Below are positions 27,572 to 36,384 of a DNA stretch of 50,317 bases, piece after piece. The notes beneath the pieces are model-generated. The model worked only from the letters and a program-made list of their open reading frames with translations, searched no databases and was not told the origin of the DNA. Origin of the DNA: Methanomassiliicoccales archaeon (GTDB taxonomy: Archaea; Thermoplasmatota; Thermoplasmata; Methanomassiliicoccales; UBA472); the NCBI GenBank assembly GCA_036504055.1, contig DASXVU010000029.1, forward strand, positions 1 to 50,317, in the 5' to 3' direction. Within the stretch, counting starts at the first letter, position 1. The number at the start of each line of letters is the position of its first letter. The position numbers were made by a program, and so were the translations under genes.

Positions 27572-28609
27572 ATGGGACTCGTAAAAGCAACCGGACCAAG
27601 CCGAGAAGCCGCCATTGTTGAGCCGATGATGAGGAGATGCTCCTCATATCCCGTCTACCTGGAAAGGATCAAGCCCGCCATCGATGAACGGATCATGCGA
27701 TCGGTCTGCAATGATGCGAATGGTGCATTGGACCGAAGGCTGGAGAACCCTTTGAGGCAGGGGAAGAGGATGAGGGCGGGATTGCTCATGCTCATATTCG
27801 AAACGTACGGTCAGGAAAGATACCGCGATATGGCCCTCGACCTGGCATCGGCCATCGAGATCGCCCATGCCGCCAGCCTTATAGTGGATGACATGCTGGA
27901 CGAGGATGTGACCAGGCATGGATCGCCGACCATGCATATCACCGCCGGGCATAAGAGCGCCATACTGGGCACCATCGGTCTTATCTCCTATCCCTACCAG
28001 ATCACTTCCAGATATGGTGAGGAATACGTCCTGGGCATGGCCAGGACACATCGGGCCATGGTTCAGGGGGCCAGCCGCGAAATGCGTGGCGCACCTTCTG
28101 TCGGTGTGAAGGAGACCTATGACGGCATAATCGAGATGAAGACCGGCCAACTGTTCGGACTGGCCGCCCGCTATGGTGCGTTGGTGGCCGGATGCACCCC
28201 CGAAGTGACGGAGATGTGTTCTGAGTTCGGGAACCTTACCGGCAGGGCGATGCAGATCGCCGATGACGTGACCGACCTGGAAGCATTGTTGAACGGAAAG
28301 AAGGCGGGCATCAGAGGATCCGAGGCGATACTGCTCAGATGCTGCCTCGGTCGGATCGGGGAACCGCCGGAGGAGGTGGAACGTGACGTTGGCGGGGATG
28401 TCGGTCCATTGGACAAGGCGCACCGTCAGGACATAGAGAAGGCGCTTGGCGGATACCTTGAGGCTGCCATCAAGAATGCCGTGGGGGCGGTCCATAGGCT
28501 CATGGAAGGGATCGGACCTCAGGTTCAGGATAATGGCAATCAAAAATTACCCGAGCTGGGCAGTGTACCGGCCGAGATCGCGGCGATGGTGCTCAAAGAG
28601 GCCAAATGA
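27572..28609 (+). CDS. Polyprenyl diphosphate synthase (trans-isoprenyl type)
   Basis: 345 aa. Condenses isopentenyl diphosphate onto allylic diphosphates. The first Asp-rich motif is DDMLDED (106-112) and the second is DDVTD (231-235); GKRMRAG precedes them. The residues four and five before the first motif are small (Ser, Ala), which in this family allows products of C20 or longer. The C-terminal part departs from standard GGPP synthases, so product length is uncertain. Translation is coupled to the UbiA gene: GGATGTGAT, containing the UbiA stop, acts as the ribosome binding site. Confidence 0.92.
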   Translation: MGLVKATGPSREAAIVEPMMRRCSSYPVYLERIKPAIDERIMRSVCNDANGALDRRLENPLRQGKRMRAGLLMLIFETYGQERYRDMALDLASAIEIAHAASLIVDDMLDEDVTRHGSPTMHITAGHKSAILGTIGLISYPYQITSRYGEEYVLGMARTHRAMVQGASREMRGAPSVGVKETYDGIIEMKTGQLFGLAARYGALVAGCTPEVTEMCSEFGNLTGRAMQIADDVTDLEALLNGKKAGIRGSEAILLRCCLGRIGEPPEEVERDVGGDVGPLDKAHRQDIEKALGGYLEAAIKNAVGAVHRLMEGIGPQVQDNGNQKLPELGSVPAEIAAMVLKEAK

Positions 28610-28814
28610 TCCTGACCGTCCGTTCTGTCAGCAAGGACCTGACGAAGAGAACATCTCAAAGAAAAAGAGGACAGGCTGCCATTCCGACATGAGCTGGTCG
28701 GTCGGTTCGATCAAACCCGCGTCCAGAACCGCATGAATAAACCGGCCAGAACGGTTCAGATGTGTCCAGTGCCTGAGGTGCAGGTCTTTTCGGACCGACC
28801 CTGTCATTGACGGT

Positions 28815-29006
28815 TCAACGGTACGCGATGACCGTGGCGCCGATGTCCTTCTCCACCTTCTGAAGTTCCTTAACTTGACCATTGGACAGTTCCGCAAACT
28901 CCAGGGGCTTGTAGGCCATGAGGACCACTCCGAGCTCCTTCTCGAGGGAGTTGATCTTCTTTATGTCCGAGGCAGAAACGTCGGCTAGCTTGTTCAGGCA
29001 AACCAT
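28815..29006 (-). CDS. Small conserved-looking protein, unknown function
   Basis: 63 aa, one short helix, then Lys/Glu-rich helices with two parallel phrases (EKELGVVLMAYKP and EKDIGATVIAYR), which suggest a small two-fold alpha/beta repeat. No family is recognised. Clear signals support it: GGTGA five nt before the ATG and a TATA-like AAATAAGG near 29045-29052. It is divergent from the MFS gene. The 205-bp stretch 28610-28814 to its left has no visible gene. Confidence 0.7.
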   Translation of the reverse strand: MVCLNKLADVSASDIKKINSLEKELGVVLMAYKPLEFAELSNGQVKELQKVEKDIGATVIAYR

Positions 29007-29157
29007 TTTTTCACCTATGGGCTCATGGCCAGTCGTATTATTTTAACCTTATTTATCTGGTCCATACATCCAACCTGAGAACTAGTGAATGACCATGTGG
29101 CATGTTACAACGACACAAGGTTTAACAGAACCCTTGCCTTGCCTTCGTGCAGGAACG

Positions 29158-30582
29158 ATGGCAAATATTCCGGAGACCGACGAGGGCAGGAAGGATCGGT
29201 ACCTCATACTGGTGGTGGTCCTAGCTGGAGTGTTCATGTCGGTGCTCGACGGGGTGGTTGTCACCATCGCGCTGCCGAGCATCACCTCCTACTTCCGAGT
29301 CGGAGTGGCGGAGTCCCAATGGGTGGTGACCACCTATCCGGTCATCGAGACGGCTTTCATCATCATCTTCGGGAAGGTGGCCGAGCGCACCGGCAAGGCC
29401 AAGATGTTCACTGGGGGGCTGGTCCTCTTTACCGTCTCATCACTGATGTGCGGAGTATCTGGCTCATTGGAACTGCTGATCCTATTCCGGGTGGTCCAGG
29501 GCATGGGTGCGGCGATGCTGTTCTGCATCGCGGCGGCGATCCTTTTCCAGGTGTTCCGTCATGAGGACCGAGGTAAGGTCATGGGACTCCTCGGGTCCGC
29601 GGTGGCGGTGGCCATGCTGGCAGGTCCGGCCATCGGCGGCTTCATCGTAGGAGGGCTGGGATGGCAATACATCTTCTGGATCAACGTACCGGTGGGAGTG
29701 TTCGCCGCCGCTCTGGCGTTCAAGACCCTGCGGCTTAACGAGATGGTGGTTAGGCATCTCAGGATGGATTATGCAGGTTCTGTGCTATGGATCATCGCGA
29801 TCGTGACACTGATGCTCACCCTGGGCGAAATGGCGTCTGCCGGTGAGGTCACCGTGACCGCCTTGGCCTTCATGATCGCCTTCGCCTTATCATTGATCGG
29901 TTTCACTTTCTGGGAGAAACGCGCGCCCTATCCGTTGTTGGACATCTCGGTATTCCGGGTGAGGGCATTCACCTTCGCCGGATTGAGCATGGCCATGTTC
30001 TTCATCAGCTCCAACATCGTCTCGGTGGTCGGTCCGTTCTATTACGAAGGAGTGCTGGGTTATGGCCCTGAGACGGTGGGTCTCATCTTCATGATACTGC
30101 CGGCAGTGATGATCTTCGGTTCGCCGATCACTGGCAGAATGTATGACCGGACGCATTCGCGGCATTACAGCCCGATAGGGCAGATAATCCGGGCCGGATC
30201 CCTGTTCCTGCTGGCCCTGGGCGTCTTCTGGCAGGATCTGATCACCATGCTGCTGGCATTCGCCATAATGGGAGGAGGCAGCGCTCTTTTCAAGAGCGTG
30301 AACGACACCGAGGTCATGATCACGCTGCCGAAGGAGAAGGCGGCGGTGGCCTCGAGCGTCTCGGCCACGTTCCGAAACCTCAGTATTCCCATCGGGACCT
30401 CGCTGGGCACCATGCTGCTGGTCTTCCAGATGGGGAAAGCGGACCTGACTGGAACGTTGGGATCGGAATTATCATCCAATCTAACAGCAGCGGCGACCGT
30501 TTCGGTCCTGGTTGCCGGTTCGCTTTCGCTGGCAGGAGCGGTCATTTCATATCTGGGAAATCGCAGGACTATTGAACCGTGA
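29158..30582 (+). CDS. MFS drug exporter, DHA2 (14-helix) family
   Basis: 474 aa from the ATG at 29158 (AGGAAC before it; TATA-like TTTAACAG near 29121). About 14 membrane helices, the DHA2 count. The first helix carries the family's VFMSVLDGVVVTIALPSI pattern, and the helix 4-5 region has FRVVQGMGAA followed by the LGWQYIFWINVP signature. Such proteins export drugs or toxic amphiphiles with proton influx. The substrate is unknown. A longer in-frame start (29089) is less likely because the promoter would lie inside it. Confidence 0.93.
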   Translation: MANIPETDEGRKDRYLILVVVLAGVFMSVLDGVVVTIALPSITSYFRVGVAESQWVVTTYPVIETAFIIIFGKVAERTGKAKMFTGGLVLFTVSSLMCGVSGSLELLILFRVVQGMGAAMLFCIAAAILFQVFRHEDRGKVMGLLGSAVAVAMLAGPAIGGFIVGGLGWQYIFWINVPVGVFAAALAFKTLRLNEMVVRHLRMDYAGSVLWIIAIVTLMLTLGEMASAGEVTVTALAFMIAFALSLIGFTFWEKRAPYPLLDISVFRVRAFTFAGLSMAMFFISSNIVSVVGPFYYEGVLGYGPETVGLIFMILPAVMIFGSPITGRMYDRTHSRHYSPIGQIIRAGSLFLLALGVFWQDLITMLLAFAIMGGGSALFKSVNDTEVMITLPKEKAAVASSVSATFRNLSIPIGTSLGTMLLVFQMGKADLTGTLGSELSSNLTAAATVSVLVAGSLSLAGAVISYLGNRRTIEP

Positions 30583-30662
30583 AGCTATTTGGATCACGAT
30601 CGTATAAATGAAAAAAGAAAGAAACGGTCAGGCAAGAGCCTGTCCCGCTGGTTGTTTGAAGA

Positions 30663-31244
30663 TCACTTCAGTATGCCCATCTTGAGGGCTCCGCCGGCCA
30701 GACCGACCATGCCCGCGGCGACGAGGAATCCGCCGTCAATACCGATGCTGCTGCCGAAACTTGCCGCCAGTCCCCAAAGGAAGAACAGAGCCGATATCCC
30801 GAGCATCACATAGGTCATGATGTCGTCCATGCCCTTGATCAGGTTGGGCATGATGACCATGGCGAGCATGAACAGACCTGCCAGGATGGCTATGATCCCC
30901 AAGAGGATGTAAGCTCCGGGAATGAACCTGACGGAGAGGTAGCCTAGATTGTCGAACCCTGCTCCCAAGAGCAGCACTCCTGAGAACAGGAACAGTATCT
31001 CGGTCAAACCCACGCTCTTTACGGTCGCCACTCGGGCCGGCCTTGGTGGCGGCTGCGGTGGGTAGTATTGCTGCGGTGGGGGCTGCTGGTACTGCTGCTG
31101 CGGGGCCGGCTGTTGGTACTGCGGTTGCGGGGCAGCTTGCTGAGTACTGTCCCAGTTGCCTGGCGTTAGCAACGAAGCACCGCAGTTCGGACAGTGCACC
31201 GCGTCGCTGACGATATTGTCCATTCCACAATTACTGCATTTCAT
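30663..31244 (-). CDS. Zinc-ribbon membrane protein with Pro/Gln-rich linker
   Basis: 193 aa. An N-terminal zinc ribbon (C3, C6, C18, C21) is followed by a low-complexity Pro/Gln/Tyr-rich linker (about 33-70) and then four to five hydrophobic helices. This zinc ribbon, flexible linker and membrane layout recurs in archaeal proteins of unknown function. The linker DNA is a short-period repeat prone to length change. GAGG lies 8 nt upstream of the ATG. The gene converges on the MFS gene. Confidence 0.85.
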   Translation of the reverse strand: MKCSNCGMDNIVSDAVHCPNCGASLLTPGNWDSTQQAAPQPQYQQPAPQQQYQQPPPQQYYPPQPPPRPARVATVKSVGLTEILFLFSGVLLLGAGFDNLGYLSVRFIPGAYILLGIIAILAGLFMLAMVIMPNLIKGMDDIMTYVMLGISALFFLWGLAASFGSSIGIDGGFLVAAGMVGLAGGALKMGILK

Positions 31245-31334
31245 AGGGAAAACCTCATTCCTCCAGCGTTGGATTGGTGGATGGGGGTTAATAGTTATCG
31301 GATAGGCCGTGTCAACGACGATCGAGCAGGACCT

Positions 31335-33188
31335 TCACTTCTTGAACATCTGAATCGGGATGCATATCTCGAACCTGGCCCCCTGACCGTATGTTCCATT
31401 CTCCCTGATGGTTATCCCGGTGATGGCCAATATCTCCCTGGAAAGGAAAAGTCCGAGGCCGGTCCCTTTGCCGAACCCTTTCGCGAATATCTTCTCCTTT
31501 TCCTCGTCCGGTATACCTGACCCCCTGTCCTCATAGATGAGGTTCATAACGCCGTCCGCAGATTCGCATCTGATGCTGATCAAAGTGGGTTTACCGGAGT
31601 ATCGGACCGTGTTCTCGATCAGGTTGTTGAACACCTTAGGTAACATCGGATCGGCATAGATCGAGAGCCTGGCCGCCTCCTCGCTGATCTTAATGTCCTT
31701 GGCCAGTGGATTGGGGCGCACAGCATCGGCTACCATCTGCCACTGTGGGGCGGTGCTTCCCATGTCCTGGTATTCCTTGGTGAAACGGATCTGGTCCAGG
31801 ATGTTCCGGCTGCTGTTATCCACCTTCTGGAGCATGGCTGAAATTTCCGGATCGGGGACCTTCATACGAACCAGGTCCAAATTGCCCCGGAGCACGGATA
31901 TCTGATTGGTGATGTCGTGCCTCGTTATGCTGTTCAGCAGGCTGAGCTTCCGGTTCGCCCTTTCGAGGGCCACCTCTGCCTTCTTCCGATCGGTGACGTC
32001 CTGGTTGGCACCATACAAATGGAATGGGCGGCCCTGGGCATCCCTCTCCACCTCCACGCAGACGATGAGGTCCCTCACCTGACCGTCCCGGCGGACCATG
32101 CGGTGTTCCAGCTGATTGACGCCTATGGGAGAGAACAGATTGATCTCTATGATCTTGGCGACCCGGGGCCGGTCCTCAGGATAGACGAAGTTGTTGGTGT
32201 AGTCGTCCACCTTCATGAGATAACCGCCCTCCGCCTCTGCCGTCGTTCCGTAGAGCGAATAGAATGCGTCATTGAAAATGAACCGGTCCTTTTCCAGGTC
32301 CATGTCCCAGTAGACCAGCTTGGCCAGGTCCATCGCCACCGCCAGCTTGTGCTTGGCCGCCCGCAGGTCCTCCTCCGCGGCGGAGATCTGCGAATAGGAG
32401 GCTATCAGCTCATCGTTCTTCTCACGTATCTCCATCTCGGCCTTCTTCCGTTCCGTGATGTCCTGGAGAACGCCGAAGACGATCCTATTGACGGGATCGT
32501 ATTCCGCCCTTGAATAGACCTCCACTGTTCTTCCATCAGAAGTGCGTTTGATCTTGAACTCGATATCGTAAGGTATGCCCTTCTGGATCAGATCGGCCAT
32601 CGCAGTATCGAGCTGCGATCGGTATTCGGGCAATGGTATCTGCTTCACAAGCTCGTACGACTCATGCTTCCATTCTGTGCCATAGATCATCTTGGCACCC
32701 GACGATGCGAACATCTCTTTGGTGTCCAGGTGGAGTTCCCAGTGCCCGAACCCGGCGATCTCTTCTGCCCGGGTCAAGCGACTTTCGCTCTGCTTCAATG
32801 CGATGGCCGCCCTGCGCCTCTGAGCGGCCTGATCTATACGGTGTGCCAGTTCTGTGAACTGAGGGGTAGGGAGGCCACCTTTCTGCAAATAGGAATCGAC
32901 ACCCTCGTTCAGTGCTTGTATGACCACCTCCTCCCTTCCCTTTCCCGTGAAAAGGATGAATGGGATGTCGTTACCGGACCTTCTGAGTGTTCTGATGAAT
33001 TCTAGCCCGTCCATTTCCGGCATCATGTAGTCAGAGACCACCACGTCGATGTCCCCCTTCTGGATCATCTTGATACCGTTGAAGGCGCTTGTGGTCGTCT
33101 CCAGGACGATCTCTCCGGAGGATTCCAAGAACTCTTTGGCCAATTCCAGGAGGGGCTCTTCATCATCGACGTAAAGGACCTTGATCAT
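31335..33188 (-). CDS. Sensor histidine kinase with N-terminal receiver (REC-PAS-PAS-HK)
   Basis: 617 aa from the ATG at 33188. An upstream in-frame start (33242) would include a TATA-like TTTTATGAAC near 33226, so the later one is chosen. The receiver has D8/D9 and phospho-acceptor D53; two PAS/PAC units end in DITERKKAE and DVTDRKKAE. The kinase has H424 in TRHDITNQ, an N box (NNLIEN) and a DRGSG loop. No membrane helix is present. Receiver and kinase segments closely match the protein at 21799 (for example GNDIPFILFTGKGREEVVI), so the two are paralogues with different sensor domains. Confidence 0.93.
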   Translation of the reverse strand: MIKVLYVDDEEPLLELAKEFLESSGEIVLETTTSAFNGIKMIQKGDIDVVVSDYMMPEMDGLEFIRTLRRSGNDIPFILFTGKGREEVVIQALNEGVDSYLQKGGLPTPQFTELAHRIDQAAQRRRAAIALKQSESRLTRAEEIAGFGHWELHLDTKEMFASSGAKMIYGTEWKHESYELVKQIPLPEYRSQLDTAMADLIQKGIPYDIEFKIKRTSDGRTVEVYSRAEYDPVNRIVFGVLQDITERKKAEMEIREKNDELIASYSQISAAEEDLRAAKHKLAVAMDLAKLVYWDMDLEKDRFIFNDAFYSLYGTTAEAEGGYLMKVDDYTNNFVYPEDRPRVAKIIEINLFSPIGVNQLEHRMVRRDGQVRDLIVCVEVERDAQGRPFHLYGANQDVTDRKKAEVALERANRKLSLLNSITRHDITNQISVLRGNLDLVRMKVPDPEISAMLQKVDNSSRNILDQIRFTKEYQDMGSTAPQWQMVADAVRPNPLAKDIKISEEAARLSIYADPMLPKVFNNLIENTVRYSGKPTLISIRCESADGVMNLIYEDRGSGIPDEEKEKIFAKGFGKGTGLGLFLSREILAITGITIRENGTYGQGARFEICIPIQMFKK

Positions 33189-33378
33189 CAGTCGTTCTCT
33201 CTTCTGAATCGGCCGTTTCGGTTCATAAAACCTCATTCCCAATAATCAAAATACCGAACTGACCCGCGTCCTGTTGTAATACCAGATGTGCAATTGACCG
33301 AAGGTTCGGAGAATTCCAACGTAATTTGAGTAACATTCCTGACGAATGGATAGCATGTCCGGATCTCGGTCGATCGTT

Positions 33379-34044
33379 TCAGAACGGCTCGAAAGGGCTT
33401 CCATGCTCAGCCAGCATAACCTGGATGCTGGGTGCTTCGGCCAACCTTGCCTTGAGCTCCGCGATCGGCGTCCTCAGGTTATGCATCGGCACCACGATCG
33501 GTGCACCGATCGCCCTTGCAGCCTCGGCCGCCGCTTCCACATCCATCGTGAACGTACCGCCGATGGGAAGCAATGCCAGGTCAACATGACCGAGCTGCCT
33601 CATCTCCGGAATGAGATCGGTGTCTCCAGCATGGTAGATCGTCCTTCCCTCGATGGTGAGCAGATAACCCACGCACTTCCCCTTCTTGTGAAAGATGTGG
33701 CCTTTGAGACCGAGGTTGTACGCGTAGACCGCTTTGAGCTTGACCCAGCCCAGGTCATGTTCCTTCCCCGGTTCGGTGACCACGACATTTCTCAACTGTC
33801 CCGATCTCCCTGCGACCTTGCTGGGCGCTATGATGATGGTGGAGTCGCCGGCGAGCGCTGACACGGTTCCCTTCTGGAAATGGTCACCATGTGCATGCGT
33901 GACCAGCACCAGGTCTGCCTTGTCGTTCAGCTCAGGTCCCGGAGCATGTCCTTTGGGAGAATATGAGGGATCGATGTGGATGATCTTGCCGCCGGCCCTT
34001 ATACGGAACCAGGAATTGCTCCCCTCGACCCAAGTAAGCTCCAT
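33379..34044 (-). CDS. MBL-fold metal-dependent hydrolase (UPF0173/UlaG-like)
   Basis: 221 aa from the ATG at 34044. A TATA-like CATATAATG at about 34076-34084 favours this over 34062 or 34077. The metallo-beta-lactamase motif THAHGDH is present; later HAGDTD and MHN supply the remaining metal ligands. This subgroup hydrolyses diverse small substrates and is often annotated only as a metal-dependent hydrolase. The substrate is unknown. It is divergent from the nitroreductase gene. Confidence 0.92.
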   Translation of the reverse strand: MELTWVEGSNSWFRIRAGGKIIHIDPSYSPKGHAPGPELNDKADLVLVTHAHGDHFQKGTVSALAGDSTIIIAPSKVAGRSGQLRNVVVTEPGKEHDLGWVKLKAVYAYNLGLKGHIFHKKGKCVGYLLTIEGRTIYHAGDTDLIPEMRQLGHVDLALLPIGGTFTMDVEAAAEAARAIGAPIVVPMHNLRTPIAELKARLAEAPSIQVMLAEHGSPFEPF

Positions 34045-34155
34045 GAGTATCTTCCTGGTCATGATTGGTCGATTCATTATATGAAAGTCGTCCGCACCTT
34101 CAGAGATTATTTATCGCTTGTTGTGCCCTTGACCGCCACAACAGGACGCACCAAC

Positions 34156-34896
34156 ATGGACGAAGAGTTGCTTTATCAGACCATATTCAAGAGGAAATCG
34201 ATCAGAAAGTATGAACTTGCCCCGTTGGACAACGGCACGATGGAAATGATACTTTCAAGGATCGCCACGTTGAAACCTATGATCGCCGGGATCAGGACCG
34301 AGATAAGGATGCTGAAGGGCGAAGAGGTCAAGGGGATGTTCAGGGCGGACGCCCCTCATTACCTGGCCATCTACTCGGAGGATAAGGAAGGATTCCTGGC
34401 GAACGCCGGCTTTATCCTGCAACAGCTGGACCTCTTCTTCAGCGCCAACGGGATCGGCTGCTGCTGGCTGGGCGGTAGCAAACCGACCAAGAAGGTCGAA
34501 CCGCTGGCAGGCCTGGAGTTCGTCATCATTCTGGCGTTCGGAAAGCCCACTGAAACGCTTCAGAGGAACAGCGTGACCGAGTTCAAGAGGCGGGCTCTTT
34601 CGGATATCTCCGACATAAAAGGAATGGACGATCTCATGGAGCCGTTGCGTTTGGCCCCTTCGGGAATGAACAATCAATCCTGGTATTACCGCGGGGACGC
34701 GAACCGGATCGACGCGTACTATGCAAAATCGATGATGGCCGATCAAATGAACCAGATCAACCTGGGCATTGGTCTGTGCCATCTCTGGCTGTCGGCGGTG
34801 CACTTCAAGAAGGAGATCGAATTCCTCATCGAGAGGCCGGATGAGGGCCGCACCCCGAAAGGATACCGGTATGTGGTCTCGGCGAAGATGCATTAG
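34156..34896 (+). CDS. Nitroreductase-family protein (TM1586-type)
   Basis: 246 aa from the ATG at 34156 (TATA-like TTATTTATC near 34107). The opening YQTIFKRKSIRKYE is typical of FMN nitroreductases (Arg contacts to FMN), and LAPSGMNNQSWYYR is the second flavin-binding signature. The chain seems to contain two half-domains, as in the TM1586-type group, which packs two nitroreductase-like units in one polypeptide. Probably reduces a flavin-accessible substrate with NAD(P)H. The substrate is unknown. Confidence 0.88.
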   Translation: MDEELLYQTIFKRKSIRKYELAPLDNGTMEMILSRIATLKPMIAGIRTEIRMLKGEEVKGMFRADAPHYLAIYSEDKEGFLANAGFILQQLDLFFSANGIGCCWLGGSKPTKKVEPLAGLEFVIILAFGKPTETLQRNSVTEFKRRALSDISDIKGMDDLMEPLRLAPSGMNNQSWYYRGDANRIDAYYAKSMMADQMNQINLGIGLCHLWLSAVHFKKEIEFLIERPDEGRTPKGYRYVVSAKMH

Positions 34897-34964
34897 CCGT
34901 TGCATCTTCGGAGTTGATCGATCGAGGCGGGCCCTTTGAGGCTCTGGACAATTTCCTTTACCCC

Positions 34965-34972
34965 TTTTTTTT
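34965..34972 (+). terminator. T8 terminator after the nitroreductase gene
   Basis: An uninterrupted T8 run about 70 nt after the stop codon, the kind of signal that ends archaeal transcription. It lies before a TATA-like AGTAAATTAAG near 34981 that would drive the response regulator gene. Confidence 0.5.
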
Positions 34973-35038
34973 ATTGACAATAGTAAATTAAGGGCAAAGG
35001 TTCAAGATTCTTTCGTGCATATCTTTTCAGAGGATGTC

Positions 35039-35614
35039 ATGAACGACTGCATTCGGAAGCCCCGGCTCCTTCTGGTGGAGGACAACCGAGGGGACACTTT
35101 CCTAATCAAAGAGATGCTCCGGGACACCGGGATCGAGCTAAATATCACGGTGGCAGAGGACGGTCAGAAAGCGTTGGAGATCCTGGACCGTGCCAACGGG
35201 AATACGGAAAGACCTATCGACTTCGTCATACTGGACCTCAATCTGCCCAAGGTCAACGGGTTCGAGGTGCTGTCCTACATGAAGAGAATGCACGGGATGA
35301 GGGACATACCGGTCGTCGTCATGACCGGGTCCTTGAACAAGGATGACCGGATCAAGGCCACCTCGATGGGGGCGACCAACTTCCTTATCAAACCGTCCTC
35401 GAACAGCGAGTTCGAGGCTATCGTCGATTGGATGAAGGGAACGCTGATCGGTCTGGACAGGACCTCGGCGGAGAAGTGTCCGCCTGGGGTCAATGAGCTC
35501 AAGGCATGTCCAGGTGACCGATCCGTTCCGTACAGGGGATCGTCAAGGCCCACCGACCGGTCCGATGTGAACGATAGAACATCGAATCCTAACGGCCGTT
35601 TCGGTCCATTTTGA
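35039..35614 (+). CDS. Single-domain response regulator
   Basis: 191 aa from the ATG at 35039, behind AGAGGATG. One receiver domain of the Rcp1-like type: acidic pair E14/D15, phospho-acceptor D66 in ILDLNLP, Thr in VMTGS and Lys in LIKPSS. About 60 C-terminal residues are polar and disordered-looking (Pro/Ser/Asp/Asn/Arg). There is no output domain, so it likely acts by protein contact or as a phospho-relay for kinases such as those at 21799 and 31335 (inference). Confidence 0.93.
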   Translation: MNDCIRKPRLLLVEDNRGDTFLIKEMLRDTGIELNITVAEDGQKALEILDRANGNTERPIDFVILDLNLPKVNGFEVLSYMKRMHGMRDIPVVVMTGSLNKDDRIKATSMGATNFLIKPSSNSEFEAIVDWMKGTLIGLDRTSAEKCPPGVNELKACPGDRSVPYRGSSRPTDRSDVNDRTSNPNGRFGPF

Positions 35615-35656
35615 TGATCAGTTGGACGATCACTTAACCGCCTGGTGCCCTGACCT

Positions 35657-36295
35657 CTAATCCTCATGAACCGTGCTTGCTGCAAGCTCCTTGGTCATCG
35701 CCAGGCTCTGCTGCAGTATCTCCGGGGTCCCCAGCCTGCATTCATGCCTGAGGTTCAGCTCGACCGCGAACTGCTTGGAGAGCGCCACATACTTCTCGAT
35801 GTCACCAAGGCCATCGTCGATGAAAAGGACGCGGGAGTAGCCGTCGAACATCTTCTGCAGGTACCAGTCAAGGGAGATCCCCAGCTCCTCGTAGTTTGGC
35901 ATTTGTTCGCGCATCTTCTTCTCGAACCATTCGCGGTTCATTAGGGCAAAGTAAGGGGTGTGGTACATGGTACCGGCGCACTTCTTCCGCTCGGCCGCAT
36001 ATTCCTCCGGCGTTATGAGCACCCCGATGCAGTCATCGCCCCTGAGCTGGATCGTGGGGACCTTCAGCTGCTGGGTTATGTCCTTCAGCGAATTGCATAT
36101 CCCGTAACCGAGGAGGACCGCGTCCACTTTGCCCTCCAGGGAGTTCACCTTTTCGATGACCTTCTTCTTTAGCTCCTCCGGGTATTCGTGGAGTCCGAAC
36201 TCCAGGTATTCCTTGTAGACGATGTCTTGGTCGTCCTTGATCAAGGGTTCGAGGTTCCTTTCGAACGTTTCGCAGGAGATTATGCCTATCCTCAT
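35657..36295 (-). CDS. DUF1638 protein
   Basis: 212 aa. Matches DUF1638 by eye: ISCETFERN near the start, VLLGYGICNSL, and the RGDDCIGVLIT stretch with a conserved Asp-Cys pair, followed by GTMYHTPYF. DUF1638 proteins occur in methanogens and anaerobes, often near corrinoid methyltransferase genes; no such gene lies nearby here. GAGGTTGAG precedes the ATG. The promoter region overlaps that of the divergent regulator at 36385, which is the obvious candidate controller. Confidence 0.85.
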   Translation of the reverse strand: MRIGIISCETFERNLEPLIKDDQDIVYKEYLEFGLHEYPEELKKKVIEKVNSLEGKVDAVLLGYGICNSLKDITQQLKVPTIQLRGDDCIGVLITPEEYAAERKKCAGTMYHTPYFALMNREWFEKKMREQMPNYEELGISLDWYLQKMFDGYSRVLFIDDGLGDIEKYVALSKQFAVELNLRHECRLGTPEILQQSLAMTKELAASTVHED

Positions 36296-36384
36296 TTTCT
36301 CAACCTCTGCTTTCGCGATTGATGATAGGTCTCCGAAATATTAAAGTATTATCATGGCATATTATTCTATTACGATGGTCTTTC
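36296..36384. promoter_or_regulatory. Overlapping divergent promoters, DUF1638 gene and ArsR-like gene
   Basis: An AT-rich core near 36336-36352 (AATATTAAAGTATT, nearly self-complementary) holds TATA-like sequence on both strands. A regulator bound here could control both genes. Confidence 0.45.

Noticed and set aside
24735-28609. Naming the cluster as methanophenazine or menaquinone synthesis
   Set aside because: The enzymes fit any prenylated product; no ring-forming gene or specific marker is present to choose one.
31030-31150. CRISPR-like or tandem repeat around the Pro/Gln linker
   Set aside because: Short repeated codons for Pro/Gln/Tyr inside the zinc-ribbon membrane protein; no spacers and no repeat unit of CRISPR size.
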